Shown here piece by piece: positions 8,549-15,225 of a DNA stretch of 64,000 nucleotides; position 1 is the first letter of the stretch, and each line of letters starts with the position of its first letter. The notes beneath the pieces were generated by a model, which did no database searches, had not been told where the DNA came from, and was given only the letters and a program-made list of their open reading frames with translations. Both the position numbers and the translations under genes were made by a program. This stretch comes from Prevotella sp. UBA2444 (lineage in GTDB: Bacteria; Bacteroidota; Bacteroidia; Bacteroidales; Bacteroidaceae): positions 8,093-72,092 of the forward strand of contig DDQK01000026.1 of the NCBI GenBank assembly GCA_002342665.1. The letters run 5' to 3'.

Positions 8549-9988
8549 TTATTTCTCAACTTTGTTTCTATGCTGATAGTCATGATAATAGCCCACCTCG
8601 ACGTTCTCGAGCACGGCGATGGCATCATCGGTGAGGGCAGCCAGCGAGAAATACTTGGTGAGCAGATACGAAGCCACACCAAACTTGTCGAGTCCCATCA
8701 GACGGGCTGAGAGTGAGGGTGCTATCTCCCCGGGTATGCCGCTCTGGTGCAGGCCTACGACGCCCTGGCTCTTCTCACCGACACGTACGAGGATGATCTT
8801 CGTCGTACCCACGCCACGGCCTGTCAGATACTGGCCCTCCACCTCCACCTTGTCTGAAGGTATCAGGGGCACACCGCGCCACAGGATGACCTTCGTGCCG
8901 AAGAGGTCTGTCGTCACAGGGGGCACACCGCGCCAAGTACATTCACGCTCAAAGGCTGCGATGGCCCTTGGATGGGCGATGAAGAAGGCCGGTTCCTTCC
9001 ATACCAGCGACAGCAGTTCGTCGAGGTCGTCAGGTGTAGGTGCACCATAGCGGGTGGTGATGCGGTAGGCTGGGTTGGCGGCGGCCAGCAGGCCGAACTT
9101 CTTGTTGTTGATGAGTTCCCACTCCTGACGCTCCTTGATGCTCTCGATGCTGAGGCGCAACTGCTCTTCCAACTGGTTGTAGGGATTATTATAGAGGTCA
9201 CTGACGCGGGTATGTACCCGTACCACCGTCTGCAGCGTGTTCAGCGAGTACTCCGTGGGATTCTCCTCGTAGTCGATGTAGGTCTCTGGGATGATGTTGT
9301 CCTCCTCATGGCCTGAGACCAGGTCGATGTGCTTCTCGCCATTGTCATTCACCGAGGCCTTCAGGCGCAGTTGTTTGTCGACGGCCTTGTTGAACGTGTC
9401 GCGGAAGTCGGGCACCTCCTTAATAAACTTGATGAGTTCCTTCAGTTTCAGGCCCAGGAAGACCGTTGGCGTAATGGCCCTGACGGAGACCGTCGATTCC
9501 TGCTCGTCGAGCAAGTCTGCTTCACCGAAATACTCACCGTCACCCAAGAGGGCTATCCGCAGGTCTTCGCCATGAGGACCCTTACTGATAACCTCAGCCT
9601 GTCCGCTGGCCACGATGAAGAAGCGCTGCTTGTCCTTGCCCTCCTCCACGAAGAGTTTATCGACATCCACCTCTTTGGCCTCGAACGAGTTCACCAGACG
9701 GTGCAGTATCTCGTCGTCGAACTCGGAGAAGAGCGGGATGGCCTTCAGATCCTTGGCCGTAAACGAGGGCTGTCCGTTGACGTATTGGATGGGCAGGCGG
9801 TCGTTCTTGCGGAGTTCCACTTTCGTGCGGTTCACGCGGAAGGTGCCGCCAGAGACCTGCACCCAGGGCAGGAGTTTCAGCAGGAGTCTCGGAGTGATGG
9901 AGCCCATCTGCGGGGCGGTCTTGGTGGTCGTTGCCAGTCGTCTGGCGGTAGCAGTGGTCACACTGCGCTGTAAATTAGAATCTGCCAT
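8549..9988 (-). CDS. Family-2 encapsulin shell protein (SrpI-like) with inserted cyclic-nucleotide-binding domain
   Basis: A 479-residue protein matching the SrpI/family-2 encapsulin lineage of HK97-fold nanocompartment shells: N-arm (1-80), ERQEWELINNKKFGLLAAA (286-304), EPAFFIAHPRAIAAF, ILWRGVPLIPSDK, GVVGLHQSGIPGEIAPSLS, and C-terminal SYLLTKYFSLAALTDDAIAV. Residues about 83-205 form a cNMP-binding-like domain (IPLFSEFDDEILHRL, FFIVASGQAEVI, GEYFGEADLL), as in encapsulins of the 2B type. The nucleotide phosphate cassette is imperfect: after FGEADLL the usual Arg is replaced by Ser/Thr/Val residues. The protein should self-assemble into a cytoplasmic shell around the desulfurase encoded immediately downstream. 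TusA- and DsrE2-like genes precede it in the same operon. Stress-related SrpI annotation is historical. Confidence 0.93.
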   Translation of the reverse strand: MADSNLQRSVTTATARRLATTTKTAPQMGSITPRLLLKLLPWVQVSGGTFRVNRTKVELRKNDRLPIQYVNGQPSFTAKDLKAIPLFSEFDDEILHRLVNSFEAKEVDVDKLFVEEGKDKQRFFIVASGQAEVISKGPHGEDLRIALLGDGEYFGEADLLDEQESTVSVRAITPTVFLGLKLKELIKFIKEVPDFRDTFNKAVDKQLRLKASVNDNGEKHIDLVSGHEEDNIIPETYIDYEENPTEYSLNTLQTVVRVHTRVSDLYNNPYNQLEEQLRLSIESIKERQEWELINNKKFGLLAAANPAYRITTRYGAPTPDDLDELLSLVWKEPAFFIAHPRAIAAFERECTWRGVPPVTTDLFGTKVILWRGVPLIPSDKVEVEGQYLTGRGVGTTKIILVRVGEKSQGVVGLHQSGIPGEIAPSLSARLMGLDKFGVASYLLTKYFSLAALTDDAIAVLENVEVGYYHDYQHRNKVEK

Positions 9989-10028
9989 AATCGTTTGAGT
10001 TTTTTAATGTTATACTTATTTTACCTTT

Positions 10029-10253
10029 TTACTTTTTTATCACGACCTTATGCGTCGTGCCCTCCACATGCTCCACGGAGAGCACGTTATACCCCTGTTC
10101 CTTGGCATTGCGGGGCACGTTGTCGAGGGGCTCGCCCTCACTGAGTAGCACTTCCAGGATGTCGCCCGCCTGAAGTTTCGAGAGTTCGATCTTGGTCTTG
10201 ACGAAGGTCATCGGGCAGTGTTCCTTCGTAATGTCTAATGTCTTTGTTGCCAT
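10029..10253 (-). CDS. tusA: TusA/SirA-family sulfur carrier protein
   Basis: A 74-residue TusA-fold protein that would carry sulfur as a persulfide on Cys13 (EHCPMTFVKTK). The classic CPxP motif is CPM-T here, the variant seen also in the C-terminal domain of the sulfite reductase at 39200. Conserved features: CP near the N-terminus, LQAGDILEVLLSEGEP, NVPRNAKEQGY, KVVIKK. Encoded between the DsrE2-like gene and the encapsulin in one operon, it is the natural acceptor of sulfur from the desulfurase. Gaps of 34 and 40 bp, both A/T-rich with CAATTTTTC-type repeats, separate it from its neighbours. Confidence 0.9.
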   Translation of the reverse strand: MATKTLDITKEHCPMTFVKTKIELSKLQAGDILEVLLSEGEPLDNVPRNAKEQGYNVLSVEHVEGTTHKVVIKK

Positions 10254-10287
10254 AACTTCAATTTTTCAATTTTTCAATTCTTCAATT
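10254..10287. repeat. CAATTTTTCAATTTTTCAAT tandem repeat
   Basis: Three to four units of TTCAATTTT fill the gap between the dsrE2-like stop and the tusA start. On the coding (minus) strand this reads as TTGAAAAATTGAAAAATTG, the same family as the other intergenic arrays in the window. Confidence 0.7.
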
Positions 10288-10767
10288 TTATATAAAGAGC
10301 GTCTGTCCGCCTTCGCTGAGCTGCAGGAACGATGCCACGCCGAGCACGTCCTTCACCTCGGGGATGAAGTCCTCCTTCTTCAGACCGAGCACGTGCATGG
10401 CCATCTCACAGGCATAGAGGTTGATGCCGAGTGCCTTGGCTGCCTCTACCAGTTCCTCGAGAGTTGCCACATTGTTCTTGCGCATCAGGTAGCGGAATAT
10501 CTTGGGCCCGGCCCCAAAGAAGTTGAAGCGGCTTGTGGGTGTCGCAGCGAGACCGCCCATCATGAAGCCGAAGATCTTCGTCAACCAGTTGGAGCCGATG
10601 AAGGCCCGCCCCTGCTTCTGCTTGATGGCATCGAGGCCCCAGAAGGTGAAGAAGATATTCACCTCATAGCCTACGGCTGCCGCGCCCGTACCTAATGTAA
10701 ATACTGCCGTCAGTTTGTCGAAATCGCCGCTGAAGGCGATGATGCTTAGTTTCTTGTTTCCTGCCAT
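10288..10767 (-). CDS. DsrE2-like (DsrE/DsrF/DrsH family) sulfur-transfer protein
   Basis: A 159-residue DsrE/F/H-fold protein of the DsrE2 type, with hydrophobic stretches (AVFTLGTGAAAVGYEVNIFF, FGFMMGGLAA) and the conserved Cys120 in LYACEMAMHVLGL. DsrE2 proteins transfer sulfane sulfur in partnership with TusA, which is the next gene. A start 54 bp further upstream is excluded because it would lie upstream of the promoter -7 element (10793-10800); the chosen ATG at 10767 gives MAGNKKLS and is in the first mRNA segment. First gene of the leftward encapsulin operon. Confidence 0.87.
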   Translation of the reverse strand: MAGNKKLSIIAFSGDFDKLTAVFTLGTGAAAVGYEVNIFFTFWGLDAIKQKQGRAFIGSNWLTKIFGFMMGGLAATPTSRFNFFGAGPKIFRYLMRKNNVATLEELVEAAKALGINLYACEMAMHVLGLKKEDFIPEVKDVLGVASFLQLSEGGQTLFI

Positions 10768-10792
10768 AATTTTATACGTTTGAGTCTGGGTG

Positions 10793-10863
10793 CAAAGGTA
10801 CGGCGGTTTTGGCACTCCCACAATCGCCTGTTATGGTCATATCACATACCTAACGTTTGGTAT
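10793..10863 (-). promoter_or_regulatory. Sulfur-regulon promoter and operator of the encapsulin operon (site C)
   Basis: Minus strand: -7 element TACCTTTG at 10800-10793, and the inverted repeat ATACC-N8-GGTAT at 10846-10863, exactly 45 bp upstream of it. Between them, GGCGATTGTG and ACCGCCG are shared with sites A and B. The operator also lies upstream of the divergent ThiD-like/AraC gene and could act on both. Confidence 0.8.
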
Positions 10864-10918
10864 TTACTGTTTTTGCCTTATACAAATGGACGATTCCTTT
10901 GTCAAAACGCGAATTTTA

Positions 10919-10950
10919 TTTTGCTATTTCAGGAAAAATACTTTCCTTTG
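10919..10950 (+). promoter_or_regulatory. Promoter of the ThiD-like/AraC gene
   Basis: TTTG at 10919-10922 and TTCCTTTG at 10943-10950 with a 20-bp spacer. The ATG begins only 6 bases after the -7 element, so the mRNA is likely leaderless or nearly so. Confidence 0.6.
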
Positions 10951-10955
10951 CAGCC

Positions 10956-11846
10956 ATGAACGAAACTAGACCCATATTGACCATCACAGGATCAGACTCA
11001 ACGAGCGGATCAGGTATGCAGGCAGATATCAAGACGATCTCTGAACTGGGCGGCTATGCCGTAACGGCCATTACCAGTATCACGGTACAGACGACCCTCG
11101 GCATCCAGGAGTTCTACGACCTTCCAGCCGAGATAGTCAGCGGACAGATTGATGCCGTGATGAACGATGTACAGCCAGAGGTGGTAAAGATAGGTATGGT
11201 ACGTACGCTCGACGTGGTCGATGTGATAGTCCGTGCCCTCCAGAAGTATCGCCCGCGTCACATTGTGTTCGATGCCGTCGTGCTGTCAAGTCAGGGCGAC
11301 GCCTTGGTGTCCGACGAGGTGATGCAAGCCGTCCGCCAGCGCCTCTTGCCGCTCTGCACGCTGGTCATCCGGCATGATGAGAAACAGATGCACGGTCTGG
11401 CCAACCGTTATAGCAGTGCGGTAGCCGTCTATCTGAGCAAGGGTGAGACAGTCGAACAAGCCCAGGCATTGGCACGAACATATATGAACACGCAGATTGT
11501 GCGCACTGGTGACCTGCAGGGGAGGGCTTCCGAACTCTATCGTGAATTCCTCGATGCCATCGCTGCACACCTTCACACTAACAACGACGTGCATTTCTAT
11601 GCTGACAGCCTGAATGTCAGCAGCCGTTATCTGGCACAGGTCACAAGGCGCATCAGCGGGAAGGCACCCAAGGCGATTATTGATGACTATATGATTCGCG
11701 AAATAGAGTTGCAACTCAACACGACCAACCGGACCATACAGGAGATTGCCTACAGTTGTGGCTTCTCTTCGCAGGCCCACTTAACTAAATTCTTCAAGAA
11801 GATGAGAGGCGTGAGTCCTACATCTTTTAGAAAAGTAAAAAGGTAA
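10956..11846 (+). CDS. ThiD/PdxK-like kinase domain fused to an AraC-type DNA-binding domain
   Basis: A 296-residue fusion. Residues 1-180 resemble the ThiD/PdxK ribokinase-fold family (TITGSDSTSGSGMQADIKTI, then ITVQTTLG, VVKIGM), but the middle of the kinase is shortened and the catalytic GTGC-type anion hole is replaced: HGLANRYSSAVAVYLSKGE stands where active enzymes have HGTGC. Residues 213-296 carry two AraC helix-turn-helix motifs (IQEIAYSCGFSSQAHLTKFF, GVSPTSFRK). It therefore looks like a ligand-sensing regulator built from a dead kinase. The genes directly downstream are pdxS and pdxT, so a B6 vitamer is the likeliest ligand and PLP synthesis the likeliest target; a pyrimidine ligand is possible. 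A 33-codon upstream extension overlaps the promoter and was not used. Confidence 0.85.
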   Translation: MNETRPILTITGSDSTSGSGMQADIKTISELGGYAVTAITSITVQTTLGIQEFYDLPAEIVSGQIDAVMNDVQPEVVKIGMVRTLDVVDVIVRALQKYRPRHIVFDAVVLSSQGDALVSDEVMQAVRQRLLPLCTLVIRHDEKQMHGLANRYSSAVAVYLSKGETVEQAQALARTYMNTQIVRTGDLQGRASELYREFLDAIAAHLHTNNDVHFYADSLNVSSRYLAQVTRRISGKAPKAIIDDYMIREIELQLNTTNRTIQEIAYSCGFSSQAHLTKFFKKMRGVSPTSFRKVKR

Positions 11847-11866
11847 AAAAGTAAAAAGGTAAAAAC
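11847..11866. repeat. AAAAGGTAAAAAAGT short repeat before pdxS
   Basis: The 20-bp gap is made of repeated AAAAAGGTA/AAAAAAGTA units continuing from the end of the fusion gene. It is the ribosome entry region of pdxS. Confidence 0.6.
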
Positions 11867-12739
11867 ATGCAGAACAGACAAGAACTAAACCGCAACTTGG
11901 CTCAGATGCTGAAAGGCGGAGTGATTATGGACGTGACAACCCCAGAACAGGCCCGTATCGCAGAGGCTGCAGGTGCCTGCGCAGTGATGGCCCTTGAGCG
12001 CATCCCAGCCGATATTCGTGCGGCTGGCGGCGTAAGTCGCATGAGTGATCCAAAGATGATCAAGGGCATCCAGAAAGCTGTAACCATCCCCGTGATGGCT
12101 AAGTGCCGTATCGGTCATATCGCCGAAGCACAGATACTACAGGCCATCGAGATCGACTATATCGACGAGAGTGAGGTGCTCAGCCCGGCAGATAATATCT
12201 ACCATATAGACAAGACGAAGTTTGACGTGCCTTTCGTCTGTGGTGCCAAGAACCTGGGCGAGGCCCTGCGCCGTATAGCCGAAGGTGCCACGATGATTCG
12301 CACGAAGGGAGAACCTGGTACAGGTGATGTAGTACAGGCTGTCAGTCACATGCGACTGATGCAGAGCGAGATCCGACGTCTGGTATCCATGAGCGAAGAC
12401 GAACTTTATGAGGCCACTAAGCAGTTGCAGGCGCCCTACGAACAGGTGCGTTATGTCCACGAGAATGGCAAGTTGCCCGTAGTGAACTTTGCGGCAGGCG
12501 GCGTAGCCACCCCAGCTGATGCGGCACTGATGATGCAGTTAGGGGCAGAGGGCGTGTTCGTGGGTAGCGGTATCTTCAAGAGCGGCAACCCTGCCAAACG
12601 GGCCGCCGCCATCGTGAAGGCCGTCACCAACTACAATGATCCCAAACTGCTGGCTGAACTCTCTGAGGACTTAGGTGAGGCGATGGTTGGCATTAACGAG
12701 CAGGAGATAGAACTGCTGATGGCAGAACGCGGAAAGTAG
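11867..12739 (+). CDS. pdxS: Pyridoxal 5'-phosphate synthase lyase subunit PdxS
   Basis: The 290-residue synthase subunit makes PLP from ribose 5-phosphate, glyceraldehyde 3-phosphate and ammonia from PdxT. Highly conserved blocks are present: [14 protein letters not shown] (Asp22), [10 protein letters not shown], the catalytic lysine in [15 protein letters not shown] (Lys79), the second lysine in [12 protein letters not shown], and [19 protein letters not shown]. Full length for the family. It sits 20 bp after the ThiD-like/AraC regulator and 8 bp before pdxT. PLP is the cofactor of the desulfurase, MetY and HemL encoded nearby. Confidence 0.98.
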   Translation: MQNRQELNRNLAQMLKGGVIMDVTTPEQARIAEAAGACAVMALERIPADIRAAGGVSRMSDPKMIKGIQKAVTIPVMAKCRIGHIAEAQILQAIEIDYIDESEVLSPADNIYHIDKTKFDVPFVCGAKNLGEALRRIAEGATMIRTKGEPGTGDVVQAVSHMRLMQSEIRRLVSMSEDELYEATKQLQAPYEQVRYVHENGKLPVVNFAAGGVATPADAALMMQLGAEGVFVGSGIFKSGNPAKRAAAIVKAVTNYNDPKLLAELSEDLGEAMVGINEQEIELLMAERGK

Positions 12740-12747
12740 TAGGACCT

Positions 12748-13311
12748 ATGACAATAGCGATATTAGCCCTTCAGGGAGCATTTGCCGAACATGCGCAGAT
12801 GCTCCACCGCTTAGGCGTTGAGACCTTTGAGGTGCGCCAGGCCGCCGACTGGCAGCGACCCAAGGATGGCCTGATCATCCCTGGCGGAGAATCGACCACT
12901 CAGATGAAACTTCTGCGAGAGTTGAGCCTTGAGGGGCCTGTCAGAGAGGCCATCCGCAAGGGACTTCCCGTATTCGGCACATGTGCCGGACTCATCCTGT
13001 TGTCCGAATCCCATCTCGCCACGATGCAGATGAGTGTCCGCCGTAATGCCTACGGGCGCCAACTGGGCAGCTTTTACACAGAGCAGGATGTGGCAGAAGT
13101 CGGGGAGCACATTCCGATGACTTTCATCCGCGCGCCATATATTAATAAGGTGTTGTCGCCCGACTGCAGGGTACTGGCAGAGGTCGGCGGACACATCGTG
13201 GCTGCCCGGCAGGGGAATCAGTTGGCGACGGCTTTCCATCCCGAACTGAACGATGATACGCGCTTTCATGAATACTTCCTGTCGATAGTCAGGAAATGGC
13301 GGCATACCTAA
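12748..13311 (+). CDS. pdxT: Pyridoxal 5'-phosphate synthase glutaminase subunit PdxT
   Basis: A 187-residue class I glutamine amidotransferase that feeds ammonia to PdxS. Nucleophile Cys79 in [13 protein letters not shown], the PGGEST block, and the catalytic His-x-Glu in FHPELNDD are all present. The stop codon overlaps the left arm of operator A (13304-13321), so the following sulfur-carrier operon has its own promoter starting inside the end of pdxT. Confidence 0.97.
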   Translation: MTIAILALQGAFAEHAQMLHRLGVETFEVRQAADWQRPKDGLIIPGGESTTQMKLLRELSLEGPVREAIRKGLPVFGTCAGLILLSESHLATMQMSVRRNAYGRQLGSFYTEQDVAEVGEHIPMTFIRAPYINKVLSPDCRVLAEVGGHIVAARQGNQLATAFHPELNDDTRFHEYFLSIVRKWRHT

Positions 13312-13374
13312 CTTGTGGTATGCAAAATGCCGCAATTGGGCGATTGTGAGTATGAGATTATCGCCGTACCTTTG
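13304..13374 (+). promoter_or_regulatory. Sulfur-regulon promoter and operator of the thiS-like operon (site A)
   Basis: Inverted repeat ATACC-TAACTTGT-GGTAT at 13304-13321, then 45 bp, then TACCTTTG at 13367-13374. A -33-like ATTG lies 20 bp upstream of the -7. The block GCGATTGTGA and ATCGCCG is shared with sites B and C. Confidence 0.8.
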
Positions 13375-13399
13375 CAGTCGAATTCAAACTCAAACGATT

Positions 13400-13612
13400 A
13401 TGGCAAAGATTTATGTAAATGGAGACGTGCAGGAAGTAAGCCTGCCGCTCAACGTGAGTGAACTGATCAGTCAGTTGCTGGTAGAGAACCCCGAGATGGT
13501 CAGCGTGCAGGTGAACGAGGAGTTCGCCGAGCGCGACGACTGGGACAGTATCCAGATCAAGGAAGGCGACAAGGTCGATTTCCTGTATTTCATGGGAGGA
13601 GGGTCTTTATAG
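13400..13612 (+). CDS. ThiS-like sulfur carrier protein with masked C-terminus (HcyS/CysO type)
   Basis: A 70-residue ubiquitin-fold sulfur carrier (KIYVNGDVQEVSLPLNVSEL ... VDFLYFMGGGSL). Carrier proteins of this family are used as C-terminal Gly-Gly thiocarboxylates; here two residues (Ser-Leu) follow the glycines, so the protein must be trimmed before adenylation. The next two genes encode the adenylating E1-like enzyme and a JAMM metalloprotease, which is the HcyS/HcyF/HcyD and CysO/Mec+ arrangement. Thiamin genes are absent here, so a role in homocysteine or cysteine synthesis is more likely than in thiazole synthesis. The start at 13400 is chosen because a longer frame would begin upstream of the promoter. 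Confidence 0.85.
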   Translation: MAKIYVNGDVQEVSLPLNVSELISQLLVENPEMVSVQVNEEFAERDDWDSIQIKEGDKVDFLYFMGGGSL

Positions 13613-13642
13613 TGAATAGTGATAAGTGAATAGTGAATAATT
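13613..13642. repeat. TAGTGAATAGTGA short repeat
   Basis: Three to four units of AGTGAATAGTGATA fill the gap between the thiS-like stop and the thiF-like ATG, replacing a recognisable ribosome binding site. Confidence 0.65.
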
Positions 13643-14452
13643 ATGATAGACTTTACTGAAGAACAGATACAGCGCTATTCGCGCCACATATTATTAAAAG
13701 ATGTAGGCGTGGAGGGACAAGAGAAGATCATGAACGCCCGAGTGCTCGTGGTGGGGGCTGGCGGACTGGGGGCACCAGTGGCGCTCTACCTCGCTGCGGC
13801 AGGCATCGGAACGATCGGCATCGTGGATGCCGATGTCGTCGACCTGAGCAATCTCCAGCGACAGGTCATCCACTTCACGAAGGACGTAGGCGTGCCGAAG
13901 GTGAAGAGTGCCGAGGAGAAGATCCGGGCCATCAACCCCGACGTGAAGGTAGAGACCTACTATGAGTTCCTCGACTCGTCGAACGCGCTCGACATCATCA
14001 AGGAGTATGACTTCATCGTCGACGGAACGGACAATTTCCCCGTGAAGTTTCTCATCAACGATGCCTGCGTAATGGCGGGCAAGCCCTTCTCGCATGGCGG
14101 CATCCTGCGTTTCAACGGCCAGACGTTCACCCATCTGCCTGGCACGGCCTGCTACCGATGCATGTTCAAGGAACCGCCTCCCGTAGGAGCCGTTCCCACC
14201 TGTTCGCAGGCTGGTGTGCTGGGGGCTATCGCCGGCATGCTGGGCACCATCCAGGCCGCGGAGACGCTGAAATACTTCACGGGTGTCGGCGAACTGCTGA
14301 CGAACCGTCTGCTCACCTTCGATGCCAAGACGATGCAGTTCCGCACGGTGCCGGTAAAGCATCGTGACTCATGCGCCATCTGCGGCTCGAATCCTACCAT
14401 CGACCACCTGATAGACTACGAGCAGGCCGCCTGCGACCTCAAAAAACATTGA
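13643..14452 (+). CDS. ThiF/MoeB/HesA-family E1-like adenylyltransferase
   Basis: A 269-residue E1-like enzyme that would adenylate the C-terminal glycine of the ThiS-like carrier and mediate its sulfuration. Seen: N-terminal RYSRHILLKDVG, nucleotide-binding VVGAGGLGAPVALYLAAAG, DADVVDLSNLQRQ, paired zinc-binding CxxC motifs (CYRCMF and CAICGS), and the possible catalytic Cys in VPTCSQAGVLG. It has no rhodanese domain, so sulfur must come from another donor such as TusA or sulfide. Lies 30 bp after the carrier gene and 17 bp before the JAMM gene. Confidence 0.93.
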   Translation: MIDFTEEQIQRYSRHILLKDVGVEGQEKIMNARVLVVGAGGLGAPVALYLAAAGIGTIGIVDADVVDLSNLQRQVIHFTKDVGVPKVKSAEEKIRAINPDVKVETYYEFLDSSNALDIIKEYDFIVDGTDNFPVKFLINDACVMAGKPFSHGGILRFNGQTFTHLPGTACYRCMFKEPPPVGAVPTCSQAGVLGAIAGMLGTIQAAETLKYFTGVGELLTNRLLTFDAKTMQFRTVPVKHRDSCAICGSNPTIDHLIDYEQAACDLKKH

Positions 14453-14475
14453 ACATTGAAGATTGAACATTGAAG
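14453..14475. repeat. ATTGAACATTGAAG tandem repeat before the JAMM gene
   Basis: Units ATTGAAGATTGAACATTGAAG bridge the thiF-like stop and the JAMM start. The last unit supplies a TTG (14470) in frame with and two codons ahead of an ATG (14476). Confidence 0.75.
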
Positions 14476-14874
14476 ATGATTATACCACAGGACATTATAG
14501 ACGAATTGATTGCCCAGGCCCGGCAGGACGCACCCGACGAGACGTGCGGCTACCTGCTGGGCACCAGCGGCCCTGACGGCGATGTAGTCACCGAGAACTA
14601 CTGGATGGAAAACATCGACCACTCGCCAGAGCACTTCGCCTTTGCACCCAAGGATCAGTTTGCAGCCCTGCGATACGCCCGAAACAAAGGCCTGAAGATC
14701 CTCGCCAACTGGCACAGCCATCCGGCCTCTCCCTCGCGCCCCTCGCAGGAAGACCTCCGTCTGGCCAACGACCCCAGTATCCGCTACGCCATCCTCTCGC
14801 TCCACGAGGGCATTCACCTGAACTCCTTCAAAATCCTGAATGGCGAAGTCATAGACAAAGAGGTACATTTGTAA
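14470..14874 (+). CDS. JAMM/MPN+ metalloprotease (HcyD/Mec+ type)
   Basis: A 134-residue zinc metalloprotease with a complete JAMM motif: Glu24 in DETCGYLLG and H-S-H at 82-84 followed by seven residues, Ser92, two residues and Asp95 (WHSHPASPSRPSQED). In the CysO and HcyS systems such enzymes remove extra residues after the Gly-Gly of the carrier and release cysteine or homocysteine from the carrier adduct; both jobs fit the GGGSL terminus of the adjacent carrier. The start is TTG at 14470 inside the repeat or ATG at 14476; the proteins differ by two residues. Last gene before a strong terminator. Confidence 0.9.
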   Translation: MKMIIPQDIIDELIAQARQDAPDETCGYLLGTSGPDGDVVTENYWMENIDHSPEHFAFAPKDQFAALRYARNKGLKILANWHSHPASPSRPSQEDLRLANDPSIRYAILSLHEGIHLNSFKILNGEVIDKEVHL

Positions 14875-14880
14875 CTAGAG

Positions 14881-14917
14881 AAATCGCTGGCAGGATACCG
14901 TTCCTGTCAGCGATTTT
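14881..14917 (+). terminator. Rho-independent terminator after the JAMM gene
   Basis: A 15-bp, nearly perfect stem (AAATCGCTGGCAGGA paired with TCCTGTCAGCGATTT), loop TACCGT, followed by T residues. Confidence 0.9.
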
Positions 14918-14924
14918 TGCGCTT

Positions 14925-14995
14925 ATACCATATTTTTGGTATGCAGAATGCCCCATTGGCGGGATTGCAGGTGTGCGGAAATCGCCGTACCTTTG
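14925..14995 (+). promoter_or_regulatory. Sulfur-regulon promoter and operator of the sulfatase operon (site B)
   Basis: Inverted repeat ATACC-ATATTTTT-GGTAT at 14925-14942, 45 bp, then TACCTTTG at 14988-14995. The inner sequence GGGATTGCAG and AATCGCCG aligns base for base with site A. Confidence 0.8.
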
Positions 14996-15033
14996 CACCC
15001 AGAAAGTTTAATCAATTAAAAATAACAGTAATT

Positions 15034-15225
15034 ATGAAACGAATGTGTAATATGCAGATGCATGGATGTTGTTGCCAAATGATGATGACAATGACAGGAA
15101 AGGAAAGGAGTATATATATAATAGGTACAGAACAAACAACAAAAAAGAAACGATATGAAAAAGATAGCATTAGCCATAGCATTTATACTGAGTCTCAACG
15201 CCAGCAACGTCTGGGGAATCGGTAA
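15034..15225 (+). CDS. Cys/Met-rich leader peptide
   Basis: The first open frame after promoter B begins at ATG 15034. Its first 22 residues contain four Cys and eight Met, including the runs GCCC and MMM. The frame runs 63 codons and overlaps the first 71 bases of the next gene in a different frame. A leader dense in both sulfur amino acids upstream of a sulfur-scavenging operon suggests that its translation senses Cys- or Met-tRNA charging. Whether the peptide is made, and where it functionally ends, cannot be seen. No classical terminator is obvious in the overlap, so control may be translational rather than by termination. Confidence 0.55.
   Translation: MKRMCNMQMHGCCCQMMMTMTGKERSIYIIGTEQTTKKKRYEKDSISHSIYTESQRQQRLGNR

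Noticed and set aside
14917-15033. A longer N-terminus for the Cys/Met-rich leader frame, starting at 14917
   Set aside because: That start lies upstream of the promoter -7 element at 14988-14995, so it cannot be in the transcript from promoter B.
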